Shown piece by piece: positions 1 to 8,108 of a stretch of 64,000 nucleotides of DNA. Source of the stretch: an uncultured Peptococcaceae bacterium (GTDB taxonomy: Bacteria > Bacillota > Peptococcia > Peptococcales > Peptococcaceae); NCBI GenBank assembly GCA_910585405.1, contig CAJUDO010000003.1, forward strand, positions 62,001 through 126,000, read 5' to 3'. Within the stretch, counting starts at the first letter, position 1. Every line of letters starts with the position of its first letter. Below the pieces are notes generated by a model, which saw only the letters and a program-made list of their open reading frames with translations, was not told the origin of the DNA and made no database searches. Position numbers and translations under genes: made by a program.

Positions 1-29
1 CGTCAGCAGCGCAACGCATATCTCGGTTT

Positions 30-875
30 TCACAGCTCGCATTGCCCATTTTCGATCACCTGCTTTCCATAACACATCTGCCATAAATGGGACGACGCCT
101 GCGCAGTCATGCCAAATGTACCATCCTCTTTTCTATGCACTTCAACCGGTTCGTTCAGCAGCGCAGAAAGATTTTCGCCGGTCAGTACTGCAGTGGTGTC
201 ACCCTGTGCGAAAGCCCGTCCATTTTTCAGCAGCAGCGTTTTATTCATAAAAGGCTGAATTTCTTCAGGATAGTGGGTCACATACAAAATCGTTGCACTG
301 CCGTTTTCTGCCAGCATCCGCACCGTGTTCAGCATATGCGCTCTGGCATAGACATCTAATCCCGTGCCTGGCTCGTCCAGCAGCAAAATTTCCGGTTGTG
401 TAATCAACGCACGGGCAATCAACACATTCTGCCGTTCCCCTTTGCTCATCAAGCCAAAGGGCTGATGCAATTTTTCTCCCATACGCAGCTCCCGTAATAA
501 TGCCTTCGCATAACGCACATCCCCGTCTCTGATGGTATCATCCACATTGAAGGTTCCGGTCAATCCAGACAACACAATATGCAGCGCCGACTCTTCTCTA
601 TAAAATCTGTCAAAAAAGGAGCTGCTAATCCATCCCACTTTTTTGCGCAGCGCATAAATACAGGCGCTGTCATAATGCTGCCCCAGCACTTCCAATTGAC
701 CAGACGTGGCTGATTTAAAACCGGCAATCGTACTCAGCAAGGTTGTTTTTCCGCTGCCATTCATACCAAAAATCAACCAGTGCTCTCCTTTTTTAACTTC
801 CCAATTGATATGATTTAATAAATAGCGCCTGCCTGACTTATAACATAGATTATTTGCTTTTAATACTGTCTGCAT
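30..875 (-). CDS. ABC transporter ATP-binding protein, YlmA-like, no permease nearby (copy 1)
   Basis: Single ABC ATPase domain of 281 residues. Walker A is GMNGSGKTT at about residues 37-45, Walker B is ILLLDEP, and the switch His follows in YVTHYPEE. The signature is MSKGERQ instead of the usual LSGGQ, as in YlmA/ModF-type soluble ATPases. It has no membrane segments and no permease gene is adjacent, so transport is not demonstrated. Its start overlaps the end of the upstream zinc-ribbon gene by 26 bases, implying translational coupling. A close paralogue with the same neighbour lies at 42224-43054. What follows it downstream is outside the window, so a homologue of the 41252 gene there cannot be excluded. 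The family assignment is firm; the biological role is unknown. Confidence 0.85.
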   Translation of the reverse strand: MQTVLKANNLCYKSGRRYLLNHINWEVKKGEHWLIFGMNGSGKTTLLSTIAGFKSATSGQLEVLGQHYDSACIYALRKKVGWISSSFFDRFYREESALHIVLSGLTGTFNVDDTIRDGDVRYAKALLRELRMGEKLHQPFGLMSKGERQNVLIARALITQPEILLLDEPGTGLDVYARAHMLNTVRMLAENGSATILYVTHYPEEIQPFMNKTLLLKNGRAFAQGDTTAVLTGENLSALLNEPVEVHRKEDGTFGMTAQASSHLWQMCYGKQVIENGQCEL

Positions 876-1314
876 CGTACTTCACCTGCTTTTCCTGCGA
901 ATCAATATCTTCACTGGATAACACCAGACACTCACCCCAGTCAGACTGCCTCATTTCTAAGGGAATCTGGAATCCCTCCTGATTTAAGATTCCTAGATTT
1001 TTACAACCCCAGGACAAAATTTCGCTTACCTTGGCAATATTCATCTGTTTTTTCTTTTCATTCTGGTCCAGACTTTCATAATAATCAAACTCTAAATTCT
1101 CCACAAAATTGCGGGCGCTGCTATAAATCTCCGGCTCTACGCCAAACTCAATGCGGTCACAGCTATCACAAAAAATTTCTACACGTACATCCTCCACGTC
1201 ATGAAAAATAATGCGCCGTAAGGTCAACGGTCCGCCGCAATATTTACAAACGCAGCGTTTCTTTCTTCTTTTCAACAATTCTATGCGACTTTCCGAACAA
1301 TATAATGAATACAT
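850..1314 (-). CDS. Zinc-ribbon protein of unknown function (copy 1)
   Basis: Small soluble protein of about 154 residues with a four-cysteine zinc-ribbon pattern: CKYC near the N-terminus and CDSC about 30 residues later. A conserved acidic and aromatic stretch (GVEPEIY, then EFDYY) follows. I chose the ATG at 1314 because AGGGA lies eight bases upstream and because the paralogue at 43058-43507 begins at the same point; a TTG eight codons upstream is less likely. Both copies sit directly before a YlmA-like ABC ATPase gene, so the two products probably act together. No function can be assigned; metal binding is inferred from the cysteine pairs. Confidence 0.7.
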   Translation of the reverse strand: MYSLYCSESRIELLKRRKKRCVCKYCGGPLTLRRIIFHDVEDVRVEIFCDSCDRIEFGVEPEIYSSARNFVENLEFDYYESLDQNEKKKQMNIAKVSEILSWGCKNLGILNQEGFQIPLEMRQSDWGECLVLSSEDIDSQEKQVKYDADSIKSK

Positions 1315-1356
1315 CCTGCTCTTCCCTTTCTCCAACAATTCAAATAAAGAAATAGA

Positions 1357-1391
1357 GAAACATCCTGCCTTTCAACAAAACAGGATGTTTC
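1357..1391 (-). terminator. Hairpin terminator after phosphodiesterase 1
   Basis: Perfect 11-bp inverted repeat GAAACATCCTG / CAGGATGTTTC with a 13-base loop. It lies just beyond the stop codon of the phosphodiesterase gene and before the zinc-ribbon gene. The tail on the minus strand is T-rich but interrupted. It suggests that the phosphodiesterase and the zinc-ribbon/ATPase pair are separate transcripts. Confidence 0.7.
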
Positions 1392-1407
1392 TTAATCTTC
1401 TGTTCTT

Positions 1408-3417
1408 TTATGCCAAAATCTGATAAACCGGCGCCCCTTCACATTGTGCCGGCATCCGTACACCCAACAGCACTGCCGCAGTTGGCGTTACATCCATATG
1501 CTTGATAATGCGCTCTGTCAGATAGTTTTCCTTAATCCCGGGACCTGCTGCCATAAATACCGAACGCACAGAGGTTCCGCAGGCGCCGTCAATGGTAGAG
1601 AAGCTGTCGGCATGATCAGCAGTGTATCCTTCCGCAATATAAAAGATAATATCGCCGCTGTCCGGTCCGCCTTCACCCAAAAGCGCGGCATCCCGATTGC
1701 GCAGAGCCAACGCCACAATACGATGACCTGTTTTTTCATCGCGCAGACCATACAAATCGGTCATAATTTTTTCTTCCAGCTCATATTTATCCTCCGGCTC
1801 AACAATTCCATAGGGATCTCTGCCCTTCAGATTAATAAAGATATGACAATAGGAAGCGGTGTGGGCGGTAGTTTTGCTCCAATCTATTTCCGGAATGTCA
1901 TTCCCATTTTCATCCTTCTTCAGCACCGTATAGCCCAATTTCCGCATATCATAGGCATTGACACCGCCGGTATTCAGACGATAGGTGGACGGCTCGTGTT
2001 CCGGCGTCGTCTGACCATGGTCCGATACAATCATAATGGTCCAACCTTCGTCCAGCAGCTCCAAAAATTCACCGATGTAGTTGTCCGTCTGCACATAAAC
2101 CTGCTTAAACAATTCCTGACATACTTCCGGACTCAGCTTGCCGCCATTTTTAAGATTCGACACCAATACATGGCCCTGTAAATCGACATTATGAAAATGA
2201 GAGAAAATTACATCAAAACCATGCTCCCGCGCCATATATTTAATTCCTGCCGCATTCCACTGCGCTGCATGATCCCAGCTTGCCCGCATGCATTTAGACA
2301 CCAGCGTTTCATCAAATCCGCCGCCTAAGCTGACCGGCTGTGGATACCCGACATTTTCTACCACTGTTCTGCACAAACTCTTGGGCGACCAAACGGTATC
2401 ATCATGAAAGTCCATGGCTGCCGACACCCAAATACGTAAATGACTGCCATCTTCTGCGATTTCCAGCAAACGCATACTGCGATTTGCCTGCACCCGTTCT
2501 TCATGACGAATCGCTTCATCCACGACATCCTGCACATAAACATCCTTTTCCAAAACAACAATTGGCTCTGTAGCCTTTTTATTTTTATAAATAGCCACAC
2601 TGTCATATTTACCCGCTTCATTTTTCAGAATCAGGAATGGCCGGCGGATATACCCATCCGCTAACAGCATTGTGCCTTCTAATGCATCTGCAGGCGCATC
2701 TGCCCACCCAGTAGCCGGTTTAATTGGAGAGCTTACCATATTCATCGGTGTTTCATCAAGATTTTGAATATTTTCTTCTACGGTAGTCGTTACACGCTGA
2801 CTCTTTTTTACAGTCAGACGATTTACCATTTTATTCAGGTCAGCATCTCCGCTCTTTTCTTCTGCTTCCATCCCAGTGATAAAACAGGGAACTTCCTTAT
2901 CGCTGGCTGCATCATGACGGAAAGAAGCACTTTCCACCTTTGGACTGGCCAACAATAAAAACTCCTGATCCACCTGAGCTGTACCCACATTAATGCCGCC
3001 TGGCTGAGTCCCATCAATTACATAGAGATTTTCACTGTCAGAGCTTGGCGGCCATGCAGAGCCTGGCCAGTGCCATACCAGAGTTTTTAAGCCTGCCTCT
3101 GCCGTCACATTCCATAATTGCTCCGCGCGACAATTGGTCGAATCAAAATTATATTCCAGAATGTCATGCTGTTCATTATGCCGATAATAACCTGTAATTC
3201 CATGCACCCGAGCAGTTGCGCCGGTGGCCAGTGTCGTCCACATTGGCGGTGTCACGGTAGGCTGTCCGCCAATCATTTCATAATCCACCTGAGCCGCGCC
3301 CCGCTCCAAAAATTTCTTTGTGTTGGGCATTGCACCCTCTTCCAAGTATTTCTTAGTCAGTCGTGGATCCAATCCATCAATCCCCAAAATTAATACTTTC
3401 TTCTTGTCTTTGTCCAT
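1408..3417 (-). CDS. Alkaline-phosphatase-superfamily (type I phosphodiesterase) enzyme, copy 1
   Basis: 669-residue protein of the type I phosphodiesterase/nucleotide pyrophosphatase group. Predicted metal and catalytic residues are Asp14 in LGIDGLDP, the likely Thr nucleophile (about Thr56) in TVTPPMWTTLATG, Asp and His in HNVDLQGH, Asp-His in IVSDHG, and a last His in ADHADSFS before FMAAGPG. An extra region of roughly 200 residues separates the two halves of the fold, so the protein is longer than most family members. No signal peptide or membrane segment is seen, so it should be cytoplasmic. It lies just downstream of an SLC13 transporter gene in the same direction (86 bases). Paralogues are at 38053-40034 and 45371-47413. 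The substrate is unknown; a phosphodiester, phosphonate or related anion is possible. Confidence 0.8.
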   Translation of the reverse strand: MDKDKKKVLILGIDGLDPRLTKKYLEEGAMPNTKKFLERGAAQVDYEMIGGQPTVTPPMWTTLATGATARVHGITGYYRHNEQHDILEYNFDSTNCRAEQLWNVTAEAGLKTLVWHWPGSAWPPSSDSENLYVIDGTQPGGINVGTAQVDQEFLLLASPKVESASFRHDAASDKEVPCFITGMEAEEKSGDADLNKMVNRLTVKKSQRVTTTVEENIQNLDETPMNMVSSPIKPATGWADAPADALEGTMLLADGYIRRPFLILKNEAGKYDSVAIYKNKKATEPIVVLEKDVYVQDVVDEAIRHEERVQANRSMRLLEIAEDGSHLRIWVSAAMDFHDDTVWSPKSLCRTVVENVGYPQPVSLGGGFDETLVSKCMRASWDHAAQWNAAGIKYMAREHGFDVIFSHFHNVDLQGHVLVSNLKNGGKLSPEVCQELFKQVYVQTDNYIGEFLELLDEGWTIMIVSDHGQTTPEHEPSTYRLNTGGVNAYDMRKLGYTVLKKDENGNDIPEIDWSKTTAHTASYCHIFINLKGRDPYGIVEPEDKYELEEKIMTDLYGLRDEKTGHRIVALALRNRDAALLGEGGPDSGDIIFYIAEGYTADHADSFSTIDGACGTSVRSVFMAAGPGIKENYLTERIIKHMDVTPTAAVLLGVRMPAQCEGAPVYQILA

Positions 3418-3502
3418 TTTTATGCTCCTCCTCTGATAAAAGTTTTAAAATTAAACAGGGAGATTTCCCTGTTATTCACTTTGTACAATTAAGAAAACGC
3501 GC

Positions 3503-4957
3503 TTAAAAAATAAGCGTTCCTAACGGTAACCCAACTACAATTACAACAATCAGACTGATAATCGCCATGGTCCAGCCATATTTATATGAATCACTAGTGC
3601 CAATCCAATCGTTGGTAAACATTAAAGCTGCCGTTGCTGAGCCACCCGGTGTTGCCACCGCTGTCGCGATTGAGAATGAAAATAATACTGACATAGCAAT
3701 AGGATCTCCACCCAATTGAATACAAAATTGATATAACACCGGCGTCAACAGAGCCGCTAGTACCAGATTGTGCGCAACCTGTGTCAATAATCCACCAATA
3801 ATCAAGAATACTACGCAAAATCCCAAACCATTGAAATTATTAAAAATCGGTTCCAATAACTTAACTAAAAACTTAATAACCCCAATATCCTCATTAGACA
3901 TTGCTGCAGAAACCGGCATAGTGGCCGCAAACATCACAATCATTTCCCAGTTCATTCCGTCTTTGGCGCAGTCTGCAAAATTGAACGATACCTTGCCATT
4001 GACCTTTAACATCGCCATCAATACCAGCACAAACACTAAAGAACCAGTAATCCCAATTGTATTAAAAAATTTCGCAATGAAAAATTCTTTTGGCAAAATA
4101 CTTGGCGCGAACATGGCGAACATAAATAAACAAAGGAAGAAAGCAGCAATTTTTTGCTCATCATTCATGTTCACATGTCTCAATTCTTCAAACATATCTC
4201 CAACGCCATTGAAATTTGATAAATCAGGACGTACGATTAATTTCCCAAACAACATCCATACCGCCAGACAGACAACCGTAATGGCAAAGGTTAAAACCGT
4301 AAATCCGCCAAAGTCTACTGTTAAACCGCCAGATACAGTAGACAAAGAACCTAAAACCATAACCTGCACCGCTTTAAAAGGAAACAGCGCAAAACCCAAC
4401 ATCGCCGAATATACAATCCCGGTTAAGACGAAAACCGGATATTTTTCCCGCTTTTGGTATCCTAACGTATCACATACATTGTAAAAAATGCTGAACAATA
4501 ATAAAATTGCTGTGAATAAGCTAACAGTTGCACCTAATACATAAGCCGCAATAAAAACCATCAAGGTAAATACATACGGGCGACCCACACAAATTTTACG
4601 GCTGATAAACCAATTCGCTATAATTTTGCTCAACCCAATCTTGTCCATGTATGCTGCAAAAATAAACAAGAAAATACACAATACCGTATTTAACGGTGCA
4701 CCAAATCCAGCAGTCAAAACTGCGTTGACCGTCTGATAACCAGATAACCCTAACGCCAGAATTCCTAATAAACTGGGCCAAACAAATCCAATAAATGTCC
4801 AACCCCATAATAGTCCAATAAAAATACCTAATACTTTCGTCCCTATGGTTTCCAACGAACCCCAAGGCTCTAAATATCCAATTCCAAACATGAGGACAAT
4901 CGTAATCACAGTGTGCATCCAATAAACCCAATCTTTTGTTTCCTTTTTATTGCTCAT
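3503..4957 (-). CDS. SLC13/DASS-type anion symporter (copy 1)
   Basis: Integral membrane protein of about 484 residues with 11 or more hydrophobic segments. It has the family's C-terminal substrate/sodium-loop pattern ATPGGSATAALMF and the internal motif TQVAHN. The ATG at 4957 is preferred because GGAGG lies ten bases upstream; an in-frame start 21 codons earlier has no such site and adds an unlikely leader. Family members import di- and tricarboxylates, sulfate or other anions with sodium. It precedes phosphodiesterase 1 in the same direction, which suggests that its substrate is the phosphodiesterase substrate or product. It is clearly homologous to the transporter at 43628-45097 (shared WFISRKI motif). 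The true substrate is unknown. Confidence 0.8.
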   Translation of the reverse strand: MSNKKETKDWVYWMHTVITIVLMFGIGYLEPWGSLETIGTKVLGIFIGLLWGWTFIGFVWPSLLGILALGLSGYQTVNAVLTAGFGAPLNTVLCIFLFIFAAYMDKIGLSKIIANWFISRKICVGRPYVFTLMVFIAAYVLGATVSLFTAILLLFSIFYNVCDTLGYQKREKYPVFVLTGIVYSAMLGFALFPFKAVQVMVLGSLSTVSGGLTVDFGGFTVLTFAITVVCLAVWMLFGKLIVRPDLSNFNGVGDMFEELRHVNMNDEQKIAAFFLCLFMFAMFAPSILPKEFFIAKFFNTIGITGSLVFVLVLMAMLKVNGKVSFNFADCAKDGMNWEMIVMFAATMPVSAAMSNEDIGVIKFLVKLLEPIFNNFNGLGFCVVFLIIGGLLTQVAHNLVLAALLTPVLYQFCIQLGGDPIAMSVLFSFSIATAVATPGGSATAALMFTNDWIGTSDSYKYGWTMAIISLIVVIVVGLPLGTLIF

Positions 4958-5035
4958 AAATTTATCGCCTCCAAAATAATTTCTGTGAAAAACAATTTCA
5001 ATTAAGTTAAATAAAATCAAATTAAAATCTTTATA

Positions 5036-5069
5036 AATTATCAGTTATTTGCAATTATCAGTTATTTGC
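5036..5069. repeat. Perfect tandem 17-bp repeat upstream of SLC13 gene 1
   Basis: AATTATCAGTTATTTGC occurs twice in exact tandem (5036-5052 and 5053-5069). It lies about 80 to 110 bases upstream of the SLC13 start codon, where an operator for a LysR-type or other regulator could sit. Confidence 0.75.
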
Positions 5070-5476
5070 GCGCATTGGAAACACAATAGTTTTATTAGAT
5101 AAATGTTCTTAAGTAATTGCTTATACAGATAAATCAAACTACTTTTATTGTTTCCCCTGATGATTTTAATTATAAGTTTTTTTGCACCATCGCATAGATA
5201 GCAATTATAAGTTACAGTATACCGTTACACAAATTTATCATAAGTATTACAATAAATTAATCCATTGTATAAGTAATATAAAAATGGCGGTCAAATAGCC
5301 GCCAAACTGCTAAAAAATTAAATATTTTTTACACACTAACATTTTTTACAAAAAAAGCATCATACAAATAAAGAAACTAGCGCACAAAACATCTTGCAAA
5401 GCGACTGTATTTTACTTCTTGAAACTCTATAACAGAAACCGACAATGATAAAAATAAACCAGCATTTATAAAAAAA
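5070..5476. other. AT-rich intergenic region with repeated ATAAGT-type motifs
   Basis: About 400 bases with no convincing gene. It contains several ATAAGT/TTATAAGTT elements, including a pair around 5238-5280 that brackets an AT-rich core, and a small hairpin TGGCGG/CCGCCA at 5285-5304. The repeated motif resembles CATAAGT-N7-ACTTATG upstream of the second SLC13 gene at 45128. It is probably a promoter and operator region for SLC13 gene 1. Confidence 0.4.
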
Positions 5477-5512
5477 GCGTTCCTTTCTCCCTGTAGCGGG
5501 ATAAAGAAACGC
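5477..5512 (-). terminator. Terminator of the small helical-protein gene
   Basis: Long imperfect hairpin: GCGTT-CTTT-TCCC pairs with GGGA-AAAG-AACGC around a six-base loop. On the minus strand it is followed directly by a run of seven T. It ends transcription of the gene at 5573-5857. Confidence 0.85.
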
Positions 5513-5572
5513 CTCGTTTGCGTTGTATTTTCTTTTCAATACTTTCCTATGACCACACGCGTGTTGCGATAC

Positions 5573-5857
5573 TCACAGATGCAGTGCGCGATACATCTGC
5601 AATACGTTTTTGATACCTGCCAAATAAGCTGTATCCGCATAGAGCAGACAGCTGCGTTCCCTCATGGATAATAATTCATCAATGATTCTTCGCTGTGCTT
5701 CTGTTAAATCCAACTGCAAATATTGTTTTTCTGCGTTATTTTCTGCCTGACAAATCTGCTGATATTCTGCATTTTCCTCCAATATCTGCTGCATTGTCCG
5801 TTCCCGCAGCAGATTTGCGCTTTGTCCAAACAGCTCTAGAAATTCTTGATCTTCCAT
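5573..5857 (-). CDS. Small helical protein of unknown function
   Basis: 94-residue protein, predicted almost entirely helical, rich in Glu, Gln and Leu, with no cysteine pair, signal peptide or membrane segment. The C-terminal half (about residues 50-90) looks like a two-helix bundle. A Shine-Dalgarno-like GGAGTGAAAT run precedes the ATG, and a strong terminator follows at 5477-5512, so it is probably a real single-gene transcript. It is divergent from the MerR gene. I do not recognise the family. Confidence 0.5.
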   Translation of the reverse strand: MEDQEFLELFGQSANLLRERTMQQILEENAEYQQICQAENNAEKQYLQLDLTEAQRRIIDELLSMRERSCLLYADTAYLAGIKNVLQMYRALHL

Positions 5858-6136
5858 CTTATTTCACTCCTTTACCTTTCTTTTCTCCTGTTGTTTCTCA
5901 ACTTTTTTCAGAAATAAAAGTGTAATCACACGAAAGGCAGCAAACGACACCTTCAAAATTTTATCAATTCCTGTGTGTTCTGCAAAGGTAGTTGTTATAT
6001 CTAGGCTGTTGTGTTTTTTGTAATATTCCATCTGCTTTTCATTTCGCCATGACCTTGCTTTATCATATCATATCTCGGCAAAAAATCAATCTTTCTTTCG
6101 ACAAATATCGCTCAAGTAAATACAAGAAAAAAAAGA

Positions 6137-6167
6137 TTGACAGTGACGCTGCGTAATCCCCTATAAT
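6137..6167 (+). promoter_or_regulatory. MerR-type promoter with 19-bp spacer and central palindrome
   Basis: TTGACA (6137-6142) and TATAAT (6162-6167) are separated by 19 bases, the lengthened spacing typical of MerR-regulated promoters. The palindrome ACGC-T-GCGT (6146-6154) lies between the two boxes, where MerR proteins bind. It precedes the MerR gene at 6205, so autoregulation is likely. Confidence 0.75.
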
Positions 6168-6204
6168 AATTTGATAGTATTGAATCTGGAAGGAAGGTTT
6201 TTCT

Positions 6205-7041
6205 ATGTCAGAAGAACAAGAGCAAACATATATGACTGTCGGGGAACTGGCAGAAAAAGTTGGCGTGACCGTGCGAACCATCCAATATTATGACCAGGAA
6301 AATTTGTTGAAGCCATCTGCTAAAGGAAGCCGTAATCAACGCCTATACACTCATAAAGATGAAGAAACCCTTTACAAAATTCTCTGCTTCAAATTTATGG
6401 GCTTATCTCTGACAGAAATTCGCCAGAGCCTGGCCGGTTTTGAAGCCACCGGTGAAATAAAGCTGCTTTTGGAGAAAAAAATCAATGATGTGGAAAAAGA
6501 AATGTCCGCGTTGATGAAACGCTTTGCTACATTAAAGAATCTCAGTGAAACAGTAAAATCCGATGAAATTGTAAATTGGCAACATTATGCCCATGTCATT
6601 GAACGTTTTCAGGATGAAGGAAAATATCTGTGGAAATTAAACTGCTCCTTTGAAGAAAATGCTTACCGGGAACAGGAAACAGAGCAGCGGGAGCTGGCCC
6701 AATTACACACGCAAAAGCAAAAAGCTGTAGAACAATGGCATAAACTTATCGCTGATACTATTCGGCTCTTGCATCAAAATGAGCCTGTAAGCAGCAGCAA
6801 AAGCCATGATATTGCCCGCCGCTATTTGGCCATGGAAAGCGAAGTGGGCGCAGTAAATCGGAAAACAAACTATCATGATTTCGTTATTTTCGATTCTGCA
6901 GAAAAAAGCAGTGTATATGATTCCTTCCATGAACTGCGCTTTGAGGTCAATGAATTTCTACAAAACGCCGTAAAAAATTATCAAGAGACACAAGGAGATA
7001 AAAACCATGATCGTATCCTGGATGACAACCAACCAATGTAA
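6205..7041 (+). CDS. MerR-family transcriptional regulator
   Basis: 278 residues. The N-terminal winged-helix domain of about residues 10-80 carries the MerR hallmark TVGELAEKVGVTVRTIQYYD, followed by a coiled-coil dimerisation helix (about 85-120) and a C-terminal domain of about 150 mostly helical, charged residues with no recognised ligand pocket. A GGAAGG-type ribosome binding site precedes the ATG. The last 35 bases overlap the radical-SAM gene, so the two are probably co-regulated. The promoter at 6137-6167 has a MerR-type 19-bp spacer. The inducing ligand is unknown; the downstream genes suggest a metal, haem-like compound or modified peptide. Confidence 0.85.
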   Translation: MSEEQEQTYMTVGELAEKVGVTVRTIQYYDQENLLKPSAKGSRNQRLYTHKDEETLYKILCFKFMGLSLTEIRQSLAGFEATGEIKLLLEKKINDVEKEMSALMKRFATLKNLSETVKSDEIVNWQHYAHVIERFQDEGKYLWKLNCSFEENAYREQETEQRELAQLHTQKQKAVEQWHKLIADTIRLLHQNEPVSSSKSHDIARRYLAMESEVGAVNRKTNYHDFVIFDSAEKSSVYDSFHELRFEVNEFLQNAVKNYQETQGDKNHDRILDDNQPM

Positions 7042-8008
7042 CTTAAAATGCAGCCACTGCTATCAAGATGCTGGCAATAAAAAAAAGGCCGAGCTGACTA
7101 CCGCAGAAGGCAAAAAACTTATTGATGAGATTGCCCGCGCCGGCTTCAAAATTATGATTTTCAGTGGCGGAGAACCTCTGATGCGGCCCGACATCTATGA
7201 ATTGGTAGCCTATGCCGCCTCCAAAGGTCTGCGCCCGGTATTCGGCACCAACGGCATGCTTATCACCAAAGAAGTAGCGCAAAAATTAAAAGACAGTGGC
7301 GCTGCCGCTATGGGCATCAGCTTGGACAGCCTGAATGAGGAAAAGCACAACCATTTCCGCGGCCATCCCCAGGCTTACGCCCGTACCGTGCAGGGTATGA
7401 AAAATTGTCGTGAAGCTGGTCTGCCTTTCCAAATCCACACCACTATCATGGATTGGAACAAAGATGAAGTGTGCGATATCATTGATTTCGCTGTAGAAAT
7501 GGGCGCTATGGCCCAGTATCTCTTCTTTCTGATTCCCGTGGGTCGGGGCGTATATATTGAAAATACTGCCGTGGAAGTCCTGGAATATGAAAACCTGCTG
7601 CGTACCATTATGGAAAAACAAAAACAGGTTTCCATTCCCATCAAACCTACTTGTGCACCCCAATTTACTCGGGTAGCAAAACAAGTGGGCGTAGAATTGG
7701 ATAAACGCTTCACACGGGGATGCCTAGCCGGTCTTACCTACTGCATCATCAGCCCTGTGGGACAGGTGCGTCCCTGCGCTTACATGACAGAAGTAGCTGG
7801 CGATGTCCATGAACAGGCCTTTGATGAAATTTGGAAAAACAGTCCGCTCTTTGCCCAGCTGCGCACCCAAGCCTATAAAGGCGCCTGCGGCAAATGCGGC
7901 TACAAAGATATCTGCGGCGGCTGCCGTGCCCGCTCCGCCTATTATCACGACGGTGATTTCATGCAGGAAGACAGCTACTGCGCCTTTGGTAAACAGTTAC
8001 TGAAATAA
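7007..8008 (+). CDS. Radical SAM/SPASM enzyme, NirJ2-like
   Basis: 333 residues. The radical SAM cluster motif CNLKCSHC (Cys11, Cys15, Cys18) is followed by the SAM-binding FSGGEPLMRP motif. The C-terminal SPASM region (about residues 240-325) has many cysteines in the order CAP, RGC, YC, RPC, then CGKCGYKDICGGCRA and YC, suggesting two auxiliary iron-sulfur clusters. The N-terminus matches proteins annotated as NirJ2, related to haem d1 and alternative haem synthesis enzymes (AhbC/AhbD, NirJ). The family also includes peptide-modifying enzymes, and no precursor peptide was found nearby. AAGGAG precedes the ATG within the end of the MerR gene. An iron/haem/cobalamin-type ABC importer follows after 100 bases, which fits a tetrapyrrole role. 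Confidence 0.75.
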   Translation: MIVSWMTTNQCNLKCSHCYQDAGNKKKAELTTAEGKKLIDEIARAGFKIMIFSGGEPLMRPDIYELVAYAASKGLRPVFGTNGMLITKEVAQKLKDSGAAAMGISLDSLNEEKHNHFRGHPQAYARTVQGMKNCREAGLPFQIHTTIMDWNKDEVCDIIDFAVEMGAMAQYLFFLIPVGRGVYIENTAVEVLEYENLLRTIMEKQKQVSIPIKPTCAPQFTRVAKQVGVELDKRFTRGCLAGLTYCIISPVGQVRPCAYMTEVAGDVHEQAFDEIWKNSPLFAQLRTQAYKGACGKCGYKDICGGCRARSAYYHDGDFMQEDSYCAFGKQLLK

Positions 8009-8108
8009 CTTTCGCAAAAGGGTTTAGATAATAAAAAGTACTTTACTTGCAAATCTTAAAAGACAATCACCATAAATAATCTTAATTATAGTAGAAAGAA
8101 GGAGCAAT

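Noticed and set aside
1444..2181. Open frame of 245 codons on the plus strand, antisense to phosphodiesterase 1
   Set aside because: It lies wholly inside a well-supported gene, has no ribosome binding site, and its composition is what codon bias in the opposite strand produces.
5036..5069. Tandem 17-bp repeat considered as the start of a CRISPR array
   Set aside because: Only two units, directly adjacent with no spacers, and no cas genes in the window.
7007..8008. Peptide-modifying (sactipeptide-type) radical SAM enzyme
   Set aside because: No small precursor peptide gene or peptide exporter lies nearby, and the N-terminus fits the NirJ2-like group better.
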